DNA of 63,995 nt from Thelonectria olida (lineage: Eukaryota > Ascomycota > Sordariomycetes > Hypocreales > Nectriaceae): assembly GCA_020736575.1 (NCBI GenBank), contig JAGPYM010000097.1:1-63995 (forward strand), given 5' to 3'. The first letter of the stretch is position 1, and each line of letters begins with the position of its first letter. Below, one piece after another: positions 55,878 through 63,995 of the stretch. The notes under the pieces were generated by a model that saw only the letters and a program-made list of their open reading frames with translations, had not been told where the DNA came from and did no database searches. Made by a program: the position numbers and the translations under genes.

Positions 55878-56999
55878 CTAAAATCCCCTCGTAGCTAGAT
55901 GAACCTCGGAAGACGACTTGGACGGCCCCCCATTATCGTTCATTGTACTATATAGAGACTCTCCCGTTGTCATCGACTTGCGTCCCGTACTCTCACTGTC
56001 GTCTTCCCCCCGCTCAACGCAATGCACTATAATCTCCGTACTCCTCATAATTCCATTATCCGGGCTCCGTTTTCCCACCTTCCCACGATTGGCGTCGCCG
56101 TGCTCACCGCCATGGACATACGCCCGATGTGTGGCATGTCCGCCGGACTCGTCACCATTGAACGTGTTCATGTGTATGGCCGTCGCGGTATCGGTACCAG
56201 GACCCTGGCTGCGTGAGCCAGAGGGGTTGTTGCCGTATGTAATCTCAACAAGGCGGTTCAGGATGTTAAACTCCAGCTTGAGCTTGACACTATAGACAAG
56301 GGCCTTATAGGCAGTCTGAAAATCGTAGAAGTCGGCATACTCGAGGATAAGGATCGGGATATCGAGGAGTATAATGATGACGTTAACTAATAGTAAGTGC
56401 TTGCGCATTCTGCGAACACCATCTCGAAGTAAAGTGTCTTGGATGCGGAGGAAGGAAGAACAGGCCTTAATATAGACGGCCGAAATAATAACTTCCTGGA
56501 GGCAAAACATGGTAACTTGGATTTTCTCGTATACCATATAAGGGTAAACCCAGGAGTTTGATGGAGAGCTGTTAGAGCCATACATAAGGATAATAATAGG
56601 AAGATGTAAGATGATAGCGTTAGTAACTATCATAGCCAGAATAAGCCGTAGATAGAACCGGTTCCAGAAAATAAGGTGGAGGCGTGAATATAAGACGAGC
56701 GACTGGCCGGTAACCATCATCACCCAGCCTACTGCTATTAGAGTAATATATAGGATAAAGTTATCCGAATATAATATGTTTTTGAGTAAGAATCCAATAG
56801 TATGAGGTGTAATGCCATTGGTAGCGGCGAGAAAACTCCAGAAGTAAAGGCTTTTGCGAGATTTAAAGGTTGCAAGGATGAGAACGTTAAGCTCGATAAC
56901 GTTATACAGCCCAATACCCATAAAAACGATAATGGGAATAGAAATTCGGGGCTGGCTGTCCGCCAAATCGCCGGCCCCAGTGTTTTCAGAGTATCCCAT
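55878..56999 (-). CDS. Seven-helix integral membrane protein, DUF7703-like
   Basis: An uninterrupted 373-residue ORF starting MGYSENTGAGD. About seven hydrophobic helices occupy residues 20-250: IPIIVFMGIGLYNVIELNVL, then FWSFLAATNGITPHTIGFLL, FILYITLIAVGWVMMVTGQS, LRLILAMIVTNAIILHLPII, VTMFCLQEVIISAVYIKAC and LLLVNVIIILLDIPILILEY, plus a final helix at YKALVYSVKLKLEFNIL. A hydrophilic tail of about 120 residues follows, rich in Gly, Ser, Thr and His. The pattern GxSLVLYSRLHLIF and NRxYLRLILAMI recalls the fungal DUF7703 membrane family; function unknown, perhaps receptor-like. The membrane part is notably AT-rich and rich in ATA codons compared with the tail, which may reflect mild RIP or base drift without loss of the frame. 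Confidence 0.8.
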   Translation of the reverse strand: MGYSENTGAGDLADSQPRISIPIIVFMGIGLYNVIELNVLILATFKSRKSLYFWSFLAATNGITPHTIGFLLKNILYSDNFILYITLIAVGWVMMVTGQSLVLYSRLHLIFWNRFYLRLILAMIVTNAIILHLPIIILMYGSNSSPSNSWVYPYMVYEKIQVTMFCLQEVIISAVYIKACSSFLRIQDTLLRDGVRRMRKHLLLVNVIIILLDIPILILEYADFYDFQTAYKALVYSVKLKLEFNILNRLVEITYGNNPSGSRSQGPGTDTATAIHMNTFNGDESGGHATHRAYVHGGEHGDANRGKVGKRSPDNGIMRSTEIIVHCVERGEDDSESTGRKSMTTGESLYSTMNDNGGPSKSSSEVHLATRGF

Positions 57000-59900
57000 G
57001 ACGTTGGTTGGGTTACGGTATAAACCCGACAGGGAGCCTGATTCCGATCGTAGCCGTCGATGTTGCTACTTCTCTGGCTTGATACAGTGTGAGACTCACG
57101 AGAGCATCTTTAACTTCATTATCAGGGAAAAGTACGAACCTGAGAGCTCAGAAATCGGATAAGCCCTAGAGTGCTACGTATGGAGCAGCGCTGGGACTGG
57201 ACCGGGGACGTGTGATGTGTGCTGGTTGGCTCAACTCCTGATAACAAAAAAGAGAAGTGATAATTAGGAGAAGTGTGATAACTAGGAATTCCAGAAGCTG
57301 GAACAGGGGCGCTTTTTAATGCGTGCCAACACATGATGCTGATGTCGAACCCGTACCAAGGACCTGGCTGCGCTAGAAGTTGTGGCTTGACCATATGGGG
57401 CTTGAGTCTGGCACGGCTGAGTTTTCCAGGCACACTGCAGCCCCTGATGAGAGTCGGCCGTTTCGCCACAGCTCTAAGAAACCTCAGATGACCAGGCGGA
57501 TGTATATAGTATGTCACTGTTTGCGGATTGCTTCTCGGCCGGAGGCACCTTCTTTCTTAAGGTGCAATATTACTTCGAGGCAGATGATTAAATTGTTCAA
57601 GTGTCAATACCCCTCTAAAAACAGGGCGGCGACAACTGCAAGGCATATTATTGGCTCCCCCGCGTGCACGATTCATGGCTCTGCATATGATTGTTGCCCT
57701 GCGACACTTAACATCGTTCGAGATCCGTCTGCCACACTTTAGGCTTAGCCTAGTCCATGCGCGCATCTTAATACTGTATTTAGAAAGTTCCCCGAGTGTA
57801 CTAACGGCAAGCTAATCGAAGGTTGCATCTGATGCTGTAGTGGCCGGAGGCGCCCGAGCCCATGCCCATCTATGAGTGCAGTTGAGGCGGAAGGGTTGCT
57901 CAAGGTCATTTCCGCGTGTTAAGTACTGATTCATCCTGAGGCAGTCTCAGTATGAGATCTCGAATTCAGAGTGGATAACATTGCGCCCATGGTTACTGCG
58001 GTCGTGGTGAAGCCGTCTTCCACGTATGTGCGTGTCCCAGCATCGAACTTGACTTCGTTCCTAGGAACTGCTGATCTCTCATATGCATCTATATATTCTC
58101 CATCAAAGCCGATGCTGTACCTAAAAATATCGCTCAGCAAAGACACAAGCGACGAGTAATGCACTCCTAACTAACATAAAGGTTCAGGTCTTCAAGCGAT
58201 GACCGCTAACTACTAGGGTTCTCTCTACTGCAGAATCTTATATTATCTGCTTGTACCGAGATCCCACACGGTGGCTTTATTACGCTTCATAAGAAATTCA
58301 ACTACTGTAGCATGCGTCGACGCAAGGAAGCTGCCGCCTCTTGCCTACCGCACGAGCGTATCACCGCGAGCTGGGGTAAGGGTGTCGACATCTTTTTTAT
58401 GTTAAACTGACTCGCAAAAAGCAAGAATGTCATCTCATGGGCTAAGAGGACAAAGCTATGGGTTTCCTTCGATAGATAGCATCCTTTCCCCTGGTTAGAG
58501 TATCTCGGATTCGGCTTCTTCGGTTCGTAGTCGTTATTGTCAGGGGACAGGTGCCACCTTCTCTGGGTTGCATGCCACCTCTGGATTTCTGGAACATAGA
58601 AGAACATAAACCGACCTCCTTATACTGTCAAATATTTACATTAAGAGGATGTCTCGTTTCTAACGGCATGTCTGAATGGTAATATTGTGATATACTATCA
58701 TTTGCACAGACGACCATTCTGCGGAGAAGTGCCGTCCCAAACGCATGTGGCTCGATGGATATCGCTAACGGTTTCCCTTTCTTCATATAGCGCACTGAAG
58801 GCATCACATTTGAACCATTGGAATCATACCAGGGCTAAGGAGGTGGCATTACTAAACCTCGCCACCCTTGCCTAATCAAATCAAATTAAACCCGAAGCCA
58901 TGCCTATTGAACACACTTGTCGTTCACCCTTGGATGCACAGAAGTCCATGTCCGCACTAGTCTTTACAGCCACAAGATACGCACGGACGGTGATCAACAG
59001 ACAGCTAAAGCAGGGGTAGACTCCGCAGAAGCTCTTCTAGCTCAAAGTGTGCAAAATCCAGCACCATTTTAAGAAGGTGGCCACGCTCAACGTGTATTGG
59101 CCATCTGCAAGAGCACGTTGGGGACATTTCAGTGTGGTGTATCAATTGAGATGCCCTGATAGCAGAAAATCTAATCCTACTAACGCGGTTATACTACATT
59201 GGGACCAAGAGTAGCACTTGCAAAGATTAATACCTTCGGCGTAGCTAGTATCGATGGGATCCGTTGTACCTGAACACTCTGGCTGGTGTTGATGGCTGGG
59301 GCGTGTCCTCTCCTCTAACAAAACAGTCGTTTTTCTTACATACTAGAATTCCAAGGAAAATCACTCTAAACAAGTGCGATCCTGGCAGATCCCTTTTGGT
59401 CGAGTCCTACTAGTTCCTTCCAGCATCTTTCGGCCTTTTTATGTCCACAACCCCGGCGTTAGGAAGGTATCTGAACTTGATATTGGAAATTTAAAAAAAA
59501 ACATACTATTATCCATAAAGTGAAGCGGATGGCATAACAAGGAAAGATCGGTTATTGTCAAGCTGAGGAGTTAATATAAGGCCCTAGAAAATGCGCCGGC
59601 AGTACCTGCAATCCTTTTTTATACCTCAAGCATATACATATCCTATGCCTACTAAAAAGGGAACATGTGAATTTTTCAAAGCGCAGAGACAAAATGTCAA
59701 GTTCTACCGCCAGATACCTTCACTCTCTTTACAATGTTCTCATCTAATACACAACTTATCTAGCCATGGCATAAAGAGCCTAACTATTCCCCTGCGGGGG
59801 TGTGGGGTAGCCTTTGTTTTCGCATTTATATAAGGTGGCCCAATCTGGACCCATTACGGAGTACAACTCTGGTCTCACAATTCCAACAGACAAAACCTGG

Positions 59901-60689
59901 GGTTTGCTCCGGTCTGAAAAAGGGACGTCCGGGGGCTGGGATTCCATATTTTGTTCCCCGGATCTTTATTTGCCCCACTCCGGTGGTCCTTATTTCATTC
60001 CCTTGAGCCTGTTTTTGTCAAGCTAAGGAGGGCCACTTACAGGAGAATAGATGGTGTCATTTAATGGGCAAAATTGAGTATTCCCTTGCCTAATTTTTCA
60101 TTCTCCTGGCCTGTACTAGCCCGGTTCTGGTTCTGCTGGTTGGCTAGTGTTTGTGGCGTTAAAGCGATACCTTTTCAGGCATTGTTCTTATTCAGATGTG
60201 TTGCACACTGACGATTCGAGTTGCCTCTTAGGTCTTAGACGACTCCCACTCAACATCAATCCTTGCGACCTGGGTTGACGTCTGGGACCCACGCTAGAAC
60301 CCACATCGTCGGCAACCGGGAACTTCAAAATGACGGTCTAAAACTGAGAACCTCATCCCCCTGACACTCCACCTTTTGCGTTAGCTTCTCCGCAGTCGGA
60401 TTTCGGCGCCGACTGACTAGACCCACAGTGCGAGAGGTCCAAGCGCGTGTAATAGCGCATTCGAGGGACCTGGATATGACATGATGCTGGTGGCGAGGAA
60501 TGGGCTGATAACTTTGTTCTGATCATGAGATGCTGTGGTATAAAATTTACTTGCTTTCACATGAAGATGGAGGGTAGTGTTAGTAGTTGGCAAGAGAAGG
60601 ACGAGTCATTAATTTGCCACGATAGAGCGCGGTTAAGAAGTGGGAACCGGAAAGTTCTTCACGCTAAGCGAGAAGGCCCAGAAGGAAAT
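57000..60689. other. Gene-poor stretch, no supportable gene
   Basis: About 3.7 kb of moderate GC. Open frames are short, overlap on opposite strands, and show no motif or splice structure I recognise. No RNA gene is recognised. Confidence 0.5.
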
Positions 60690-60956
60690 AATTAAACTCT
60701 TCCTTGTAATAAAAAAAGAGGTCGAGAATAAGCAGATTAATAAGGTTTTTAGTAAAGCATTTTATAAAAGTAACTCCTAGCTATTCTAGCAGCCTATATA
60801 TACTTTTTAAATATAGTACTTAGCTTTAAAAATAAACTTTATTTTAATTAATTTTTAAAATATATTTATAATATATTGAACTTTTAAATATTAATAGTTA
60901 TAATACTTATAAAAGTAAAAACTTTATATATATTAAATAGTTTATAAAAATATTAT

Positions 60957-61077
60957 TATTATTATTATTAAAAAAAGCTAATAATTTAAGTATATAATAG
61001 AGGTTAATATAAGCTAAACCCTAGCCTTATATCTATTATAATAAGCTTCTTAATAGAGCTTATAATTAGTTTTAAAG
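60957..61077 (+). repeat. RIP-mutated direct repeat, copy B
   Basis: Counterpart of 52474-52591 in the same orientation, with similar AT-rich flanks. The shared order of blocks and the transition-type differences indicate two copies of one transposon fragment. Confidence 0.8.
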
Positions 61078-62519
61078 TAAAAGTCCCTATTAAATAAACC
61101 TTACTTAAGGAACCTTATTTCAGGCCTCTAATATAAAAGCACCTCTCTATTTAACCCTAGTTTATATAACTTAACTAATAATATAATATATAATAGCTAA
61201 AATGCTTAACTTTTTATTAATTAAATATAATATAATTTAACTAAATAATAAAAGCTATATAGCTACTTGCTATATATTAAAATATATAGATTTTTTTAAA
61301 TATATTAAGCTAATAAGAGACTTTAATAGGTACTTAAAAGAGTTATAATTTTTAAATATTTTTATACTATTTAATATAAATATACTATTAAATATTAATT
61401 AAAAAATTAATTTAGTTATTTTAAGTTATAAGATTCTAATTAAAAGACCTAATATATAGTAATATTATTATAACTTTTTTAAATAGGAAATTAAAAACCT
61501 TATATAACTTTTTAAAAGGAAAAGAAAAAACTATCTTAATAATAATAATAAGCGATTTATTAAAATAATCTAATTAGATGCCTATAAGCTGTGGCTCTAG
61601 GAGCTGCTATATATAGTAGTAACGATCTAAATAGTTGCTTAAAAGGGAAGAAAAATTTAAAAATAAAAAGTGGGTTAAATAGACGTAAGAGTTAAAAAAG
61701 TAGGGGGGCTAAAAAGGTTAAATAAAAAAGGTAAGTTTAAAAAGGTTAAAATGGGTCTAAGGGCATTTAAACTAATAGAAATAAAATAAGGCAATTAAGT
61801 AGTAAAATATATTAAGAGTTTATATAATAGACTGGCCCTAGGGCGTTTATAAATAGGTATTAATTATAATATTAATAAACTTAGAGAGAAGAAAAGCTCT
61901 TCCCTTTTAATATACTTTGATAGTGGGAGTAACAACACAACCCAACCCCTAACGGAAGTGACTGCAGAAGGTGAATGTATAAAAGATAGAGCGATAGAGG
62001 TCCGGAGGAAAATCAACTCTTATTTGCAATTAGTTGCAATTGTAAATAAGAAATAAAATGGAAAATAGATAAACTAACTAATTAGAAAGAAATAAGTTAG
62101 AAATATTAAAATAAATTATAAAAACTTAGGTAAAAACTTAATAAAAACTATAAAAAAGGCATAATATCTATCCTTAAAAGTTTTAAGCCTTCTTTTTTAA
62201 GTCTGTATGGCTCGATTTAGCAAGAGGCTCGGACTATCTAATTCTTATTAACTTCTAATAAAAATCCTCCGTTTTTATTGCTATATTTTCTACTAATAAC
62301 CTGCTACTACTATTATAATACTTTAAAGCTTTACTAATACTCCTATATTATATAATCTAGCTTTTATATTTCCTATAATACGTATCCGCTCTAAATGCAT
62401 ACTATATATATATTATATATATATATAATTAAAATATAAGTATAGTTTAGATTTATAATATACCCTCCTACTTTAGTTTATATATAGCCTATTAATAGTT
62501 AGAAGTCTTTTTTATTATT

Positions 62520-62815
62520 ATTATATTAATACCCTATATTTAAATTAAAGTTATTATAATAATAGTTATATTATTATTTTATTATTTTATATTTATATTA
62601 GTATTATTATAATAAGGGTTATATTTCTATTCTAATATTCTATATTTAAATTAGAGTTATTATTATAAAAATTATACTATTATCTTATTATTTTATATTT
62701 ATATTAGTATTATTATAATAAGAGTTATACTATTATTTTATTACTTTAAGTTTATATTAATATTATTATAATAAGAGTTATATTTTTATTTTATTGCCCT
62801 GCATTTATATTATTA
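62520..62815 (+). repeat. AT-only tandem repeat, about 60-bp units
   Basis: A motif of the form TATTATTATAATAAG..GTTATA followed by TATTATTTTATTATTTTATA recurs about four times at 60-100 base spacing between 62540 and 62800, with single-base variants. Confidence 0.5.
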
Positions 62816-62869
62816 TTATTATTAGTAAGGTTAGCCCACCCTTAGCCCTATTATATTAACTATTAATAT

Positions 62870-63130
62870 AATTATAACTCCTTTTTATTTTCTTTTATTT
62901 TTCTTTTCTTTCTTTTATACTTTCCTTCTCTTTTATAGCACTTCCTTTTTCTTTCTTTTTATACTTTCTAATTTTAATAACTTCTATTATAAATATCCTT
63001 CTAATTCTTCTATTATTCTTCTTTTTAATATCTTACTACTCCCTTATTACTAATATTATTTATTCTTTCTATTTTTTAACTATTTCCTCCTTATATAATA
63101 TTCTATCTTATGCCCTCCCCCCCTACTTTT
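62870..63130 (+). other. Polypyrimidine-biased segment
   Basis: The plus strand is strongly T/C-rich (long runs of TTTC, CTTT, CCTT) with few G residues, unlike the balanced A/T blocks nearby. This strand asymmetry is seen directly; its cause is unknown. Confidence 0.5.
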
Positions 63131-63995
63131 ATATTACTAGTAAGTCTTTTCTAGTTCTCTTTTACTTTATATATTATATTAATCCTTTTTATTAAATATT
63201 TACTACTACTAATACCCTTTCTTTTAATTCTAATTATAATAGTAATAATTTATTTTCTTATTATATTATTTATACTTTTAAAAAAAAATAGGCTTTAAAT
63301 AGTTATTTAATAAAAGGAGACTTTTTTAATAAAAAGTTAATTTTTTTTTAATAAGTAATATAAGTTTATATTAATTATATTAAATAGCTATTTTTAAATA
63401 GTAAATATTTTTATATTATTTTTTATAATATATTCTATTAGGCTTACTATTATATTTATATATTTACTTTTAAATAAAAAAGTATATAATAACTAATTTA
63501 ATTTTCTATTATACTATTTATAACCTTTTTAATTATATTACTACTAGTAGTTATATTATAACTTCTAGTTATACTTATTTTAAAAGTATTTTTAAATAAA
63601 AGCTTATTTTTTTTTAAAAGTTTACTTATTTTAATTATATTTAATATAAAGTATTTAATATTATTATATATTCCCCTGCCCCTACCTAATCTATATATAC
63701 CCCCTCCTCTGCCCCCTTATTAAATCTAATAATCTCTTAAGCTAAATGCTTTCTTATTCTATTTAAATTCTAATTAAGCCTAATTTCCTTCCTCCTACCT
63801 ACTGCCTTATTCTAACACACCCTCTAGTAAGCTATTACTACTTTTAACTAGCTTACTATTAGTTTCTAGTATAATTTTATTTAACTTTTAATATATACTT
63901 ATTATACTTACCTTTTAATTTTACTAACTTTTTATACAATAGTAATTTATTAATATTAATACTATTATATTTTTATTAATAAAAAATTTATTTTT

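Larger units (their letters stand above)
60690..63995. other. AT-rich RIP-type block at the right end
   Basis: Extremely AT-rich to the end of the window, with a few islands of residual GC (for example 61590-61640, 61915-62010). It contains the copy B repeat, a TATTATTA-type tandem array and a polypyrimidine-biased segment. No transposon domain can be read. Confidence 0.75.

Noticed and set aside
1..63995. Telomere repeats, CRISPR arrays, bacterial-type operons, intact rRNA or tRNA genes
   Set aside because: Looked for TTAGGG arrays, spaced direct repeats and cloverleaf-like sequences; only the tRNA-like SINE signals were found, and their box spacing is too long for a normal tRNA gene.

Overview
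The window is from the nuclear genome of a filamentous ascomycete (Pezizomycotina). The evidence is short GT-AG introns of about 45-75 bases in most genes, three Zn(II)2Cys6 transcription factors, fungal-only families (ArAE/DUF2421 transporter, RTA1, DUF7703, PHB depolymerase of the Penicillium funiculosum type), and long, extremely AT-rich blocks full of decayed repeats that look like products of repeat-induced point mutation (RIP). I cannot assign the genus. The mix of accessory genes, pseudogenes and RIP-eroded repeats suggests a subtelomeric or otherwise dispensable region, but no telomere repeat is visible.

Layout. 1-300 is a GC-balanced repeat with tRNA-like pol III signals; a RIP-mutated second copy lies at 52773-53070. 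300-2960 is AT-rich and contains a large inverted repeat with terminal inverted repeats. 4.6-6.6 kb: a secreted NTF2-like protein and a broken GH43-type glycosidase. 8.0-13.4 kb: a secreted PHB depolymerase with its full catalytic triad, a 110-bp tandem repeat upstream of it, and a CTF1-like zinc-cluster regulator. 14.4-15.2 kb: a secreted PEBP-family protein. 16.3-22.9 kb: a compact trio of aminotransferase, divergent zinc-cluster regulator and amidase (the amidase has an 8-base microexon). 23-33 kb: mostly relics (WD40, RTA1, a multiply broken ArAE-type transporter) plus one small secreted cysteine-rich protein.

33.2-42.9 kb is an oxidoreductase-rich block: an NAD(P)-dependent ketoreductase, a quinone/zeta-crystallin-type reductase, a decayed Ulp1 protease, an SDR whose active-site Tyr is Phe, a zinc-cluster regulator, and a second, intact SDR sharing a 357-bp divergent promoter with the regulator. 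After an AT-rich block (44.8-45.9 kb) comes the largest gene, a 1705-residue fatty acid synthase alpha subunit (46.6-51.7 kb) with ACP, ketoreductase and ketosynthase residues intact but no C-terminal phosphopantetheinyl transferase domain and no beta subunit in the window. A second AT-rich block (52.4-54.1 kb) closes this island. 54-57 kb holds a small two-exon ORF, a RIP-inactivated membrane protein and an intact DUF7703 membrane protein. 57-60.7 kb has no gene I can support, and 60.7-64 kb is AT-rich RIP debris.

How it may work together (inference): the best candidate for an undescribed system is a fatty-acyl-primed secondary-metabolite cluster made of FAS alpha, two SDRs, the ketoreductase, the quinone reductase and a pathway regulator, partly dismembered by repeats and lacking its FAS beta partner here. 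The aminotransferase-regulator-amidase trio looks like a small nitrogen/amino-acid catabolic or auxin-type module, and the PHB depolymerase may be controlled by the neighbouring CTF1-like factor.
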